From assembly GCA_963970005.1 (NCBI GenBank), contig CAXAMN010028950.1, positions 483,443 through 547,442 of the forward strand: a DNA stretch of 64,000 bases. The letters run 5' to 3'. The notes beneath the pieces were generated by a model. It made no database searches and was not told the origin of the DNA. It saw only the letters and a list, made by a program, of their open reading frames with translations. The position numbers and the translations under genes were made by a program. Source of the stretch: Durusdinium trenchii. Its lineage: Eukaryota > Sar > Dinophyceae > Suessiales > Symbiodiniaceae. Shown one piece after another: positions 40,301 through 53,234 of this stretch. Within the stretch, counting starts at the first letter, position 1; each line of letters opens with the position of its first letter.

Positions 40301-43300
40301 CAAAAGAACTGTAGATATTTTGCTCGAAGTTCTTTGGTTTCCATGCCTTCGTTATTCGGTGGGTTTTTGTGGTGCAAGTTTTGGGAACATCAGCGATGCA
40401 AACATCAATGGTGAGACCTCTAACCTTGCCACTGCCACACTCCACGGGACTGGAATACCGATGAATACCGCATTTACCGCGGTCATTATTGACCTACAAC
40501 GACCATCAAAGACCTACAGTTGACCCCAGGCAAAATACACCCCCAGAGTCTGCAAGTCTGCCAATCTCGGGTGTTTGTTTCGTTCTTCCTCACCCAGGCT
40601 TCATCGCGTTGTCCGTGCAGCACCACGAGTCCGTGAGCGATGCCACGGCCATCTCTGTGGGGAGGTGGGAGATGGGGAGAGAGGTCGGAGAGAGGAAGGT
40701 CGGTTTTGGAAGGTCGAAGTAGATCAGGGAACCTGGAGAAGTCCAGAACCATACCCTCCAGTACTTTGGGATCTCCATTGGACACCCATTGAATGCTTTT
40801 TTTTTGCATGCTTATTGTCCTGGCATGTCCTGGCAAGCCAAAGATTTGGGACATTCTCAGGGTACGGCCGTCTACAGATGAATGCCTATGATGGCTCTGA
40901 CTATGAAAATGGAGAGATGCCCTGGTCCCTTAAGGCTTTAACTGGTTGGTACTATCCTTGTGCAGTGATGTTGTTGCTGCCCTATCTTGAGACGCATCCA
41001 AAAGCGTTAATTGCCCACAAAAACTGGTCGATTGCAAGTACACCCGCTGCACGAAATCGCCAAAGATGGGATTGTTGACCAGTGGGATGACCGCTTTTCA
41101 GTATTGTCCGTGATAACAGTGGGACTGTGGATGAACACGCACATGACGAGTCTTCATGAATGTTCCAACATCTTCACCGGACGCCTTTTTTTGGGGCGTC
41201 GCGGCCACCAATGGCTGCGTTCGGCTGCGGATGAACAGTGGGCCGACTTCGAGATGCGCTCATCGCCAGGTATTTCTATTTCGATGCGGCGGACTATCCC
41301 AGCTTCGAGTTCACGAGCTACCCGTGCACCTGTGAGCTTTGGCGCCACGGACGCCTTCACTGGACTGGGCAGGTGCAATTGAGTTTGGGTGTCTTGGGCG
41401 AGCCGGCCACAGTGTGGAGCAAAGGTGTGAAACAGTGTGAATGTTTCGATATCACGTCTTAGAGTACCTCAACAAATATAAGCATGCATGCATGTCAAAT
41501 GTTATACATAGGTATTTCAGCTGCTATGTTGGAATTTGAGCCCACAGTTTTGAGTGGGATATGCTTCTAGCATTTGCGTTTGCCTCCTAGAAATGCAATT
41601 GGGTAACTGGCTTTCAACAATGTTGCAGATACATGTGAAGGTTCGAGAAAAACAATATGCCTACCACCCACCCTGTTGGGGCACATAGGGTCTCTGACTT
41701 TCATGATGCCATGTTCACACAGTTTCGATGCAACAGCCATCCCCCAAAAAACCAGGTGTTTGTTCTTCCAACTGCCTCCCTACCAGCCATGGGCCATGCC
41801 TTCCTCTTCCAAAACGCCTGCGCTTCCTGCATTCCTCAGGCTCCTATGGCGCCGTCGACCTTGAGGATCTCGCGTGCGCGGCCGGGCGCCGGGCACCGGC
41901 CAGCGAGTCGCGACCTGGAGACTTCGAGGTGCAGAGCCGCCGGGTTGGGGATTCAGCAGATGGTCAATAGTATGAGTAGTATGAGTGAGCCTGGTTTTCA
42001 GTGGCTGGTGCTTGTATACCTTAATTTATTGTATTAATGGTTTAATTGACGTTTCCGATGAAAAGTCGAGTTTTTGTTGGCAAGTTCACATCTAATTATT
42101 GTATAGAGGTGCTGTCAAAAATGGGCATGTCAGCCCGAGTCAGCCCTTATGGGTGCCCAGCAGGGTTCTACCTTTCAATTCATACACTTTGAGGCACAAA
42201 TGCTCACAGAAACTAAGCCTCAAAGGGCAAAAGACACGGAGCACCATGCCTGTGCGTCGTGCTGTTGGCTGCATGAGGTGGGGGACCTGATCTTTGTGAT
42301 CGGCTTCCACCGGAACTGGGCCGTGTCGGTGGGAGAGCACACGCCCTTCGAGGAAACCGACCGCCGTGTTCTTTGCCGAAGCGAGACGAGCCGCTGTGCT
42401 GTCGGGTGGTTGTTTTCGCCATGTTCGGACACCCGGGACCAGCAGGAGGTTGTTTTGCGCATGTAGACTCGTGTTGTCGAGAAGGGGTCAGGGGTCCGAT
42501 AGGGTCATAGAGTCATATAAATAAATCTTGGTTTTCGGATGGGAAGAGTTGCTACAATAAACTTATTATGACTTATTAGCTTTGATGTGATTTTAGTGCA
42601 CACGAGCGCAGGAGAATCTCCGTGGCTACCAGCGGATGCTGAGAGTTGGCAAGAGCGGCGCAGCAAACAGAGATGAACTTGGAGATTTAGGCGCCTTTCA
42701 GGGTCCAATCTTGAAAGGCATATGTCGGTGTGGCTCGCAAAGTATGATGATCCAGAAGCTGCAGGCGTTGGTCTTTCCAAGGGTTTATTGACACCCTCTC
42801 GTCGAAGAACGAAAGATGTGCGTACAGGTAAGCAGCGATTGCAAAGACGGCAGAAAGGAATTAGACCGGGTGAGATTCACTGGCCATATGTCGCATTGAA
42901 AGGGTTGTTTTTGTTGCAATTGACAACTTTTTTCCAATGCCAATTGGGCATCATGCACTTGGATATTTTCGCTGGACACATTGCACTTTTTGAGACGAGT
43001 AGCGATGCCCATTGCATGCCCCAAAGGCCTGCCACCAGCATCACAACATATCACCACCATCCCCCAGACCCCATCACTATCACATACCTGCAACCTCCGA
43101 CCATCATCCCACCTGCCCCAGCACCCAACTAAATTCCACTCACTCACTCTCACGATGTCTCACCTCCCGCAAAACCGCGCGGGCTAGAACTGATCCGACT
43201 CGCACGCCGCGAGGCCTCCGAATCCACTTGGACACGGAGGTGGATGAGGCCGAGCTGGCGAAGGTTCGCCCCGTCGAGAAGGTCCTGGAGCCTGCTGGGC

Positions 43301-46300
43301 CGTTGGACCAGCGGCTTGGGGCGGCCGCTTGGGATGGTGTGAGCGGGGTGGATGGGGAGGTAGATGGAGCGATGTGTAACTGTTGGCCGAATTAGAGGAC
43401 TGTGGGGGGTATGGGTGGGATGATGGAGTAGGTGTGGTATGGTGAGGTGATGGGATGGTGGAGCGGTTGGAAGCGCACAGGCTTGAAGTTCAATCTCTTC
43501 AGGCCCAGGCAGTTGAGGCCAGGGGGCAACAACGATAGTTCATTCCAGTGGGCATGGGACGTGGCCCCAAAGTAGATCTTGAATCTGGGTCTTCTTATAC
43601 GTTCCAAAACATAATGGAATTCACTCACTTTTCGGTGATTCTCTCTCATATTCGGGGGCTGGATTTGACACGCCACTGTTGCCACTCCCAGCCTACTTGC
43701 AGACTCTTTACTCTTTGATCCCGCCAGCCTGGCACAGAGAATCATCGCTTCAAAGCACTCAGCCTGATCCCTGTGGATCAGCACAACCCGCCGTGCCGCA
43801 CGTCCTTCACCCAGGCGAACTTGTCCCGTGAGAACAGTCTGGCGCTGGCGGGCCTCGATGAGGTCGCCGAGGAAACGCTCGAGAACCGCGACGGAGACGC
43901 CGGCCCGGCGGTGGCTGCGGTGCGGAGCAGCTTCGCGTGGGCGGCCAGGAGGAAGGAGTTGCTCAGTGGCGGTCACCTGGAGTGAACATGGGAAGTGAGG
44001 TGAAGTGAGTGTCGGTGGCCTATTCCCCTATAAACATTTATGTCTATGAGCCAATGAGTGGCCACAGTGAACTGAAGTACCACCCTGCAGTGCGTGGATG
44101 AGTGGATCATGAGCTTGAATTTCCACTTTAAAGCACATTCGAGTGACACTTATGATGCAATTTGCGCCGAGTCCGACAAGGGGCCCAGGTGGACCATGCA
44201 GCTTATCACAATTATTAATACCAAGAAGATCGGGAACCGAAAGATCCAGCCTTTTTGGGGGATTTGGTTTTTCTCATGCTGAGAGGCTGAGGGGCTCCAA
44301 AAATGGCCTTCCCTGGTTGAAAGGGATGCCACCGAAGCAGTCGTCCGCTGGTCGCCTCTTCCTCTTCCCATGGTCCGCTGGCCGCTGCGAGGATTGAAGA
44401 GCGTTCAGAACCGATGGGAGATCTTGAACCTTTAAGCTTTAGTAGCCAGAAGTTTCGGCCACACGTCGGACACCAGTGAGACCCCCTGCACATGGCATTT
44501 AGCAGACGCCAATGAACACACAGCTCCGACATGCTCCGACACTTAGTATGTGTCACAAGATGGAAAGTCAGCAAGGGACCCTTGACACTTCACCAGGTAC
44601 CATGTCCTGCCAAATTGCCCTGCGGGTGGTCTCAGTCCCGGTTCTGCCCCGCCAAGCGGGGTGGACGGCACAACCGGAGAAGAAAACGGCGGATGACGCT
44701 CCGGAGGTGAGGGGCACTTGGAGGAAGTCAGGGTGTAAGGTTGTGGCAAGAGGAAGCTCCCATGGCCAGAGGAGTGCATGGAGATCACATACCTGACATC
44801 AGCATACTTTTTGGAATAGATTCATGGTAGATCATGGTAGTATTCATGGCATGTTCTATGATTCTATAAAGGTGTACGCGGTGTGTGATTCATTCCGGCA
44901 CACTTCGATGATGGCACAGCTTTCTATGTTCACCCCAGCTTTTCAACGATAGTGACAATATGATGTTCAATGTTCATCTCATTCATGACACTTCGAAAGA
45001 TCAAGAAAGCGTCCTGGTCGTGCAGGCCACTGCATATTTTTCCATGGCCCCAGAAATGCTTTTGGAGGGTGTTCCAGCCCCAAAAGCGTGCTCGAGTGGT
45101 TGGTCTTTGATCGTTTCATAAAGCTAACCGGCCTTCCTGACTCTTCTATTTTTGATGAAAGAGTGGTGGTCAGAGATCATGGCGTCATAGCCTTTACTGG
45201 CGTCAGGCACCACACACCCGGGTGTCCAGCTTGCTGGCAGCATCATGTGAGTGCAGAACCCAGGTGTGTGCCACTCATCCGTTTTCTGAATCGGCCACGG
45301 AGTCAGCGTTTCGCAAAGTTGTGTGTTTTGGTTCGTGGTACGAACAATGCATAGCAGTGGCCAGCCACTTGCAGACTTACTTTCCCGCTTTCTCATTCTC
45401 CAACCCATGATTTCGCCAAAGAGCATCACGAGCCGCCCGTAGCCTGATGAATCATCAGAATCCTTTATGAGGGAGTACTCTTGGAGCTGCATATATAGAC
45501 CAGGCAGATGCTGCCCGGGGGTCTTGTTTTCGAGTTGATGCCCTCACAGCTTGGCTCAAGATTGCTAGCAAGGATTAGCTGCTTGAGCCATGGATGATGA
45601 ACCCGAGACTTGTCAGTTGGATTGTTTGAAGACAGTATCAGTAGTTTCACCTGCATTTCAAGCTGCTTTCTTCCTTTTTATAAACATCAGGTCGGTAGTA
45701 TTTGCCATGGCTTATCCCGACCGCGAAAAGCAAGATGAAACAGTGAAACACCCTGTTTGGTGCTGAAGGGGCAAAAGATGGACGTTTTACGTAGCTTGGT
45801 GAAGTCTACACGAGTACCTTCCTTAGAGCCCATCACATTCGACAGGCAGAACCGTGTTGAATTCGACACGTGCCAGCCTTTTTGGAGCCAGACCCACATT
45901 CGTGTTGAGCACCATCTCGTGCCTGTGCTGCTGGCGGCACATGGTAAGTCATTGCAACCGAGTAAAGACAACCGTTTGGTGCTCCGACCAAGACAAACAG
46001 AACTGAAAATAGACCAAAGAACTACAAAAAGAATCAAAAGAACCTCTTCAAACGTGAAGCACTCAACCGAACCCTCCATGAACTCTTCTTCCATTTTTCA
46101 CCCCAACCGACCGTCCTAGGAAGTGACCCATGAAGACGGTGGCCGTGGGCCTTCGGCTGGTGGTCGCCCCCGGGGCCCTGTCACCGGCGGGTGGGGCTTT
46201 GACGATGGCGGCACCAGCAGCACAGGACCACGGATGAGCGCCGAGCCGCCCTCGCCGCCGGCGCGCAAGGGTGACTTTGGCAGAAGAGAGTGGAAGGGGG

Positions 46301-48066
46301 AGAAGGAGAAGGAGAAGAAAGGAGCACTGAGTGGCATTGAGAGGTTGATGTTGTTTTGTGTTTTTTCTCCGGATGAGATTGTATACCTTTGGGGAGAAGT
46401 TTTAATGGTTGTTTTCGTTGCGGGGCGGCTGCCTCAAGCTGCAGCAGATTTCAAGGACGACCCACTTAACTTGGACGCCCCTACAATATCGGACGTCAGT
46501 CCGGACGCCCTGTCTAACGCGGTTGTGGACCTGGCCTTGCTGCAAAATCTATGCATGGCGGCATGGAGGGGCCGTTTTCCATGGGGTTGTGATGTGATGC
46601 TGGAGCGGTGGGAATGGTGATCGAGCGCCACCCTCAATGGCTTGAACCAAGTCGGGGAGAGAGAGGGAGAGAGAGAGAGGGCCGGCACTCCTTTTGCACT
46701 TCCGGTGGGTAGAACTGAGTGGAAGAACATGGCAGAAGCCCCTTGAAATTATCTAGCATTGATAGAGAACGATATGTTGTTTCTTGTCCCACCAAAATGA
46801 CGGCCCAGGTCATTTCGAGGAGGATGATGATGCAGTTCCAACGATCCCAGAGCTTCGGCTGAAAGGGGACGGCTTGTGGTGGACCATGCTGGACGTTGTT
46901 GGGGGTCATTGAATATCCCCAGGGCTCCGGCTCCGGAGGGCCCACCCCTTCGGCCCCAAAGGGCTGAGATGGAAAGACCCTTAAAACGGCTTCGCGCCCC
47001 CAATCTTTTGAATATGGGTGTGTGTTGGAATAGGGGGGGACCCTCCATAGATCCCCTTTGGGGAAGGAATATAGACCAAAATCCGGTGTTTTTTGGTTTC
47101 CATGTTGGATTTGGGGACTGGCTAGGAGCAAAGGTCAGACATCCAGTGAAGTTTGCAGCCTTCCCAGCCTCCGAACAGCATCCAAAACCAAAACCACGGG
47201 TTGATAGTTTGTAGAGACGTTTTCTTTAGTGGGGCTGATTCTTCAGGTTCCCCATCAATGCTTTTTCTGAGAAAGCAACATCCAGAACCAGACTTATGTA
47301 TTTTATCTTACTTTGCGTCTAAATGCGTTTCCCTCGACATTGCATTCAAGTGTTTGCACTCAAGGATCTGGAGGAAGAAGCAGAGGAAGACATCACCAGG
47401 CTGCAAAGTTTCCGAATTGGAAACACGCCTATTGAAGACGAACAGCTTTGAGTGCAGGTTCACCCTTTTCAGATGAATTGTTCACCTTCCCAAGAGATGA
47501 ACATCATAGTCAATTCACGTACCATGGAGACAAGTTGACCTGGCCGGAGGTTCAATCGTCCAAGCTGGTTCCTCACAACAGCGTTGGGACCAAGTGGGAC
47601 CACCTTTGCCAAGACCGCGGCACACCTATCAAAAGCCCCAACGCCAGACTTCCACGAGGTAGATTTCACAAATCCCAGTACTTCCCAATAGGTGTTCCAA
47701 TCAGATATTAGATATGCAAATCCCGGAAATGAGGGTCTAAGGCTTACATGGATTTGGGCGCTCCCCCACCAACTCTTTCAATCACAGGCAACTGGGCTAA
47801 CACCCAAGCTACCAGAGCTTGAAGGACCCTGTAGAATAGACATATCGCATAGGTACCCCAGGTTACGGGCCTTTTTGGGGGGCCCACACATGCACACCGA
47901 AAAATATCTTGGTACAACGTCCAACTCGGCCAGGCAGGTGGCAGCCCCGCCAGTGGCTGCGCCTTCCTTGGCGCCGCCCGTGCGCACGGTCCGGGAGCTG
48001 GAGGGCGCCCTAAACAGCCGTGGCACGCTGCCGGCCAGTCCCGAAGAGGGAGCCTTGGATGGGTGA
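28301..48066 (+). CDS. Unrecognised multi-exon gene with SAFGSLGLD repeat array
   Basis: At least 29 exons join in compatible phase, giving ~1,054 residues (5' end not found). Exons: 28301-28438, 28832-28977, 30108-30185, 30614-30658, 31559-31651, 31854-31955, 33082-33186, 33816-33878, 34280-34378, 34599-34739, 34953-35084, 35395-35535, 35749-35880, 36191-36331, 36545-36676, 36898-37023, 38272-38337, 38657-38773, 39494-39560, 40104-40232, 40598-40664, 41270-41352, 41840-41928, 42278-42374, 43214-43320, 43815-43965, 44597-44706, 46120-46260 (or 46270) and 47938-48066 (TGA). The centre is a ten-fold motif array. The C-terminal half looks folded (YFYFDAADYPSFEFTSYP, VGDLIFVIGFHRNWAVSVG, RIHLDTEVDEAELAKV), followed by a Gly/Pro-rich tail and VRTVRELEGALNSRG. 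I recognise no family and see no catalytic motif. Acceptors are all AG|G, partly because I required it. Donors are GC, GA or GT. One gene or two cannot be decided here. Confidence 0.5.
32631..32669 (+). other. Perfect 16-bp inverted repeat (hairpin)
   Basis: TGGCCGGTCCACTGAG (32631-32646) is exactly complementary to CTCAGTGGACCGGCCA (32654-32669) around a 7-base loop, ACAGATG. It lies in the intron between the exons at 31854 and 33082 of the unknown gene. An open frame, 32651-32833, runs from the second arm but has no splice-compatible borders. Confidence 0.85.
33082..37023 (+). repeat. Array of ten exons encoding a repeated motif
   Basis: Exons at 33082, 33816, 34280, 34599, 34953, 35395, 35749, 36191, 36545 and 36898 each encode one unit. 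The unit is a spacer rich in Pro and Glu (typically DPxxRxP...SPEP), then SAFGSLGLDxVSSLLAFS, then PxAxEE. The first two copies are divergent (VAFGSGLESVSSLLGF; ASLGLESFSSLLAF). Each exon starts and ends in phase 0, so any number can be gained or lost without a frameshift. Units of 44 and 47 residues alternate in the middle six. Confidence 0.75.
34488..36690 (+). repeat. Three-fold tandem duplication, period ~796 bp
   Basis: The landmark GTGACAGTAAGCCGCTTGAA recurs at 34490, 35285 and 36081. The unit holds two exons and two introns. Copy 1 is 34488-35282, copy 2 35283-36078 and copy 3 36079 to about 36690, where it diverges after the second exon. Copies 2 and 3 share differences from copy 1, for example in the stretch after AAAAGGTAATGAT, so their duplication is the younger event. 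Confidence 0.85.
37024..38271. other. Intron of the unknown gene
   Basis: About 1.25 kb between exons ending 37023 (GC donor) and starting 38272. A GC-rich stretch near 37850-37920 is open in more than one frame, including a basic arginine-rich one, but lacks a consistent exon phase. Confidence 0.4.
44707..46119. other. Intron of the unknown gene
   Basis: GT donor at 44707, acceptor GTCCTAG|G at 46119/46120. Nothing recognisable inside. Confidence 0.4.
46271..47937. other. Intron region with possible extra exons
   Basis: Two segments could be additional exons: 46450-46560 (KDDPLNLDAPTISDVSPDAL) and 47356-47451 (DLEEEAEEDITRLQSF, acidic helix, ending TGA). Neither joins its neighbours in phase with an AG|G acceptor, so they are left out of the model. 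GA-rich simple repeats lie at 46310-46320 and 46660-46680. Confidence 0.35.
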
Positions 48067-51000
48067 ACGCCACGGCTGGGAGGGAAGAATGATAGTATCC
48101 CGCCCTACAATCTAGATGGTTGCTTGCCTTCTTTGACCAACGCCAGGGCTTTCCACTGGGTTGAGTGTTCCCGTAGGAAACCAAGAGGTTGATGATGAAC
48201 ATTTTGCCGCGTTGAGGTGTGTGGCCCCCAACCGATCAAAGGATCATGAACATCATGTCCTACCGTCCTATCCTTCAAACATAGCTGAGGGTGGAACATG
48301 GTGGAACCCTTGAAGGGTGAAATTTCAAGACGTTGATCTTCCAGAGTCGTCTCATTTGTTGAGGCTCCTCGGCTCCCCCCAAGCCCAACCGCCGCTTCCT
48401 TTCGGGCTTCACTCCCCGGGTCATCTCCGGAGCTGAGAGGCCAAAAAGGCACGGAGATGAGCTCAAAAGCTAAGCGAGCGTAAGATGCCACGAGCTGTAT
48501 GGCGACCCCCCAAAAATAGACAACTGAAACCTTGTATTGGAATTCATATGTTCTTGTTTGGGCTATGGGATGGGGAAAAGCATGAGACGCTCAGCAACAC
48601 TTGCAGATGCTGAGGAGTGGACTTGGCGCCATTGATGCAATGCTTGTGCTCTGATCGCCAGGCTGAGGGGGGACATACCGTTTGAGTCGCCGTCGCCTGT
48701 TCAAGATGAAGATGACCAGTTCCAAACATCGCAAGCGGGGAATGGTTGTTGGAGAGACGGGCGGGCGAAATCGCGCGGTGACGCTTTCGGAGATGCTTTT
48801 GGAGCAGCTTTGGCCTTTCTCACCTGCTTTTTCTTGACGAAAGGTCACGTGATGCATTGCGACTGCTTAGGGAGTTGTATCTCCTTGACAAGCCAGTCCG
48901 GTCGAGGAACCTCGGCGTCGATGACTTCCCTGGTAGCCTTTGTCCTCCCAAAATGACGCACACCCTGGGAACCCCCTCAGAAACCATGCCGATATACATA
49001 GTACATATAGTAGTTATTTCATTAACAACTCTTGGTGGGCATTGATAGCATCATCTATAGTGTTCATTCCATCCTCCACCCCTTCGCCAGGTGTTTGAAC
49101 AAGACAGCAGCTTGGATTTTTTGCTGATCATGTTGGTAGCCTGAGGTTCCTGTGCCATCCGCAGGGAAAACACGATCCATGCAACCCGAAATACATATCC
49201 ATTTTCTTTAGCAATTCTTTCGGCATCCCTGTGTCTTTGTTGAATGGTGGCAGTTTTGTAGGCGCGTGTTTTTCTTTTAATCTCAAGATTGCAAAAGAGG
49301 CCGCAGTGAGAAAGGTGCTGGTCCCACGGAAGGGTCGTTGGCCCAAAGTTACTGGCGTAAGGCGATACACAGTGCCACCGAAAAGATTTGCGGGCGAATG
49401 TGGCCACATAGCCCAGTGTTCTGCTTGTTTTTCGACATGCTCCCTGGAAAGGGGCCTACTTGGCAGCTCAAAGTTCACCACTATATACTCAGTGGTAGCA
49501 CACCACCCGATGGACACTTCACTGCTATTGCTGCTGGATGCTTATTTGGGATGTTGTGGATGAGTCCATTATCGGGGCTTGTCCAATTTCACTGCAGCCG
49601 GCTAGAAATCTATCACCATGTTGGGTCATCGCGGCATATGGACCGTCCAGGCAGCTTTGTTGGCTCATCTCACCTCTGAGGCACCTGGGACCATGAGCTG
49701 ATCTTCCAGGAAGTCGCGAGTGCCATCAACCAAGACATGCTGGGCGACGGAGAGGGCATCGAAAGCGAAGAGATGGACAATATGCAGAGGTGATGAATGA
49801 GGAGCACTCGCGTTGTCGCCCCTTTGCGGAGATGAATAGAGTGAAACCGGGCGATGTGTTCGGGAGCCTGCCTCATTGTTTCCAGTAGCAGTGGGTCAAG
49901 TGTCAACAAATTTTGTGGTCAAGGCCTGCTACCCACCACCATTTGCACTTTGTGGAACTGAGTGGTGCATACCCTAGGTGTGAAAAGTGGAGGTGGGAAC
50001 AGGATAAATGGATTTGCTTTGGGTTTTGAGCATCCACCAGTCCTCCATTGCATTTTTACACATGATGTGAACTGGGGTACCAATGGCGTCACCTTACAGC
50101 TCCACCCGTGCAACAAAAACTGCTTGTCCCTACGACCTTGATCACCTCGAGGTGGCTTCCTCAGGGCTCACTTGGAATGCCGGATTCCCCACCAAAAAGC
50201 GGGGGTTGGCTTGCGGAATCAGGCAAGAAAAGGAAGATATGTCCTTTCCACCCTTGCAGATCAACATGGATCCCCAAAACCACTGGGTTGTAGAGGAAAA
50301 TTGTCTTCAACGCCTCTGCAGAGGGGTATTCCTTTGTTGGGGTCAGGATGTTTTGTGTTGATGAGGCAGCTTTTGCTTAGTGGGTCAGCTCCACATGTGG
50401 GGATGGAGCCTGCTCCATGTCGGCCCACATCCTTTAACCTTGATCCCCTGAGTCGGCTAAATAGAATTGAAGCCTTCAATGCGCTTGTTACTAGTAGCGA
50501 TGGCCTCCAACCTAATAGCGATGGCCTCCAACCTAGTATAGCTTCTTGTTGCTCGTAGCCTTGACTTGCCTCCCAACAAAGATGTCGCTGGCTTTGAATC
50601 CAAGGTGTGTCGTACAGCTACTTTGCCGGACTGAGCCTATCCTTGACACTGAAAAAAGGCATGTGCCATTCCACAGGTGGTGGGAAAGGGAACCTCGGGG
50701 CATGTAAAGGATGGGCTGGTGGATGCTACGGTGCACCTCCTCTTTGCAAGTGTCCTGGCAATTGGTATGCCAAAAACTGGGACGCCCAGAGGTCTTGGCG
50801 CCAAGCGCTTTCGATACCCACCAGACTTGCACAACTGACCCAGTGGAGCTTAGTGTTTTCCTTTGAATCCGAAATCGGTAGATCTGCTTTGACCTACACT
50901 ACTGGCTTTTACTGCTGGTAAAGTACGCATCCATGCTTTTGGTCAGGAAGTTGCTTCAATCCCTGGCGATGACGTTTCCTCTTGGCTCAGACCTTGTACT

Positions 51001-51647
51001 GCGCGACGGGTGGGTTGATTGTGGATTTCCTAGTTGTTGGCGGATCCGAAGGTGAAACTTCAGGGCATTGGGGTTATCGGATATATCATATAACTCAAGC
51101 GAGGGTGGGTTGCCCTCTGATTTGGTGTTACACCAAGAAACAGAGCTTAAATTCAATAGACTCCCCTGGATTCTTTGAGACCATATGACACCACCCAGCT
51201 AAAAACAGAGACCCAGATCTCACATAGAATGCCAAGAAGCACAGGCTGCCGCGAAAAGCCGCGTTGACCCGTGTGCCCCGGAATGCCACGATGTCTGGTC
51301 AGTCTGATGATCACGAGCATGTGGACCGCAGCTACGCAGCTTGGCCACAGTGCGGAGGTCAGAGGGGATGCTATGTTTGTGTGGGTTGCAATGTTGGCGT
51401 TGCTGTTGTCATGGGTTGTTCTGCAACTGCATGAAAGCCTTTGTTTGTTGACTTTCTAGCGGAAAAGTGCACACACAAAGGTTGCGTGTGGATATTCCAG
51501 TTGAACATTTGTCAGATTGCCATGTAGGGTTGCCATGATGAAGGAGCCTTTGCAAAAGAAGGCATCCAGTCAGTTTTCTGAACACATTTGTTGCATCATA
51601 TTCCCCTTTTTTTGCCTTGTTCCTCATCATGCAGAACGAGAGCCGAG
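48067..51647. other. Spacer without supported genes
   Basis: Long open frames exist on both strands (49128-49517 minus, 49231-49563 plus), but they mirror each other and carry no family signal. An inverted copy of the CTACTAG repeat sits at 50481-50560. Confidence 0.4.
50481..50560 (-). repeat. Inverted copy of the CTACTAG dispersed repeat
   Basis: The complement reads ATCGCTACTAGTAACAAG, matching phrases at 24231-24286 and 10962-11260. A 22-base phrase with AATAGCGATGGCCTCCAACC is also repeated in tandem here. Confidence 0.55.
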
Positions 51648-53234
51648 GAACGGGAGACCCTTTCGTGGTCAGAGTTCAAAAGCGGAAGAGTTGCCTTGTC
51701 CACTGCCTCAGATGTAGTGATCGTGGACCGTGCCAAGTATGCTGGCAACATCGGACGCTTGGTGGGCGTAAGTTCTGACAGCTTTGAACTCACCCAGCTG
51801 GCGACCGTTTCTGTCCGTTGATTTCCAAATCTTGGGAGGTACAGCCATGGCGTACCGAAGAGTAGGAGGTGTGCGATGGCAATGAGTGATGGCAATGAAG
51901 GGGGTTTGCAGCCTTTGCCCCTTGCGGTGCCCTCCACTTTCTAGAAAGCCTTGGAGGGTTCCTGATGATTTGTGGCTGATATTGATCCGTCACCTGAACA
52001 AACCCAAATCGGCTCACATACTGCCAATAGCAACGGGATGCACTGGAACAGGTGGGTGATGGTTGCACTCACGCGTTAGGGGGTTGAAGTTCAATTCAAA
52101 GGCTAAGAATCGAAGGGCCTTTGCGCTGATGTGACATAAGTCACCTGACCAAGTCATGGACGGCACATGGACGGTGAAGGCCGACACATGGCGGTACCCA
52201 ACCTGTGCTGAGGCTCAATCTTGAGACACATGCCAATTCTGGGTGGGGCGCAGGCCCGGAAGGTCCAACACCATGCATGCAGGTTGCAAAAAACAGTGCA
52301 ACAACAGTCTAAACGTTGCAAAACGCTTCCCGAGGTTCACCGTTGTTTCTTGTGGTTGTGATATGTTGTGATCCGTGGCCAGGAAGAAAAACCCAGATAT
52401 TGTGGCCAGGTATATAATTGGTTGATCAGGGCGTCAAGTGGCATAAACATTACAAGCAAAAGATGGCTAAGTGGTAACCTTTTCAAGAAGCACGTGGCCC
52501 ATGAAGAAGCTTGATGGGAAGGAATATTAACATGTTCCCAGTCCAAGAGAACGCCAGCCCCCTGTGCAGGTGCTATTTCTGGCAAATAGTTCATACAGAC
52601 TCCCTTCACCCTACCCGGTCGCTCGGCCATTGCCAGTGGTACGCAGGGAGCATGCAAGGGTTGCGCAGCTTCCATATTTGATAATTTAGTGATGCTTCGT
52701 ATGCTTACAGTTGCGTTTAGCATATTCAGCATTTTTATATTCATGTTGTGCTCACCATGCAAAAGTGTCCTTTGAAGATTGTGTTTGCTGGCACGTCAAG
52801 CCCGAAAAAATAATTGAGAAGTTGGAGGGTGGTGGGGAGAATCTGAGGTTTACACCCGAGGTTTCCTGAAGGAAGTGATGAGAGTATCTATGGCTCGAAA
52901 CTACGAGGCGCGCGGGTGTTTTTTACGGTTAAAGCACTTGATTTGGCCGTGTTTTTGGACACGTGTAACTGGATGGACACCAACCTATCTGGCATTATTT
53001 GGCCCTTAAACCGGATCTTCTTTGGAAGTACGAGCGCGAAATCGCCCCAAGTTGGAAGCTGAGTGAGTGAAAGGAATCCAGGTCAGAAGAAATCCATTCA
53101 CACAAGCAAGTGTATGGTTTTGCATTGTTTTCCTTGTGGAGGACTTTGGAAGCAAGCTATGTGTCCTGGAAGGGGATGGAAAAGAAGAGCTGATTGACCT
53201 GCTCCAGCGATTGAAAGCCCCTCAGCTGCCGACC
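51648..53234 (+). CDS. Two exon-like segments, product unknown
   Basis: Segment 51648-51767 encodes 40 residues (SDVVIVDRAKYAGNIGRLVG). It lies between CCGAG|G and a textbook GTAAGT donor. Segment 53142-53234 encodes KLCVLEGDGKEELIDLLQRL after GTGGAG|G. Both are phase 0, so they can be joined directly. The first has the alternating beta pattern of a small barrel (KOW-like) and the second is a helix; this is only an impression. They may be part of the preceding unknown gene or a separate one. The 1.4 kb between them holds nothing else I can support. Confidence 0.35.

Noticed and set aside
41657-42037. Frame at 41746-41830 (VFVLPTASLPAMGHAFLF) as an extra exon
   Set aside because: It is the pyrimidine-rich 3' end of an intron; the next exon needs the CCTCAG|G acceptor at 41839 and a phase this segment cannot supply.
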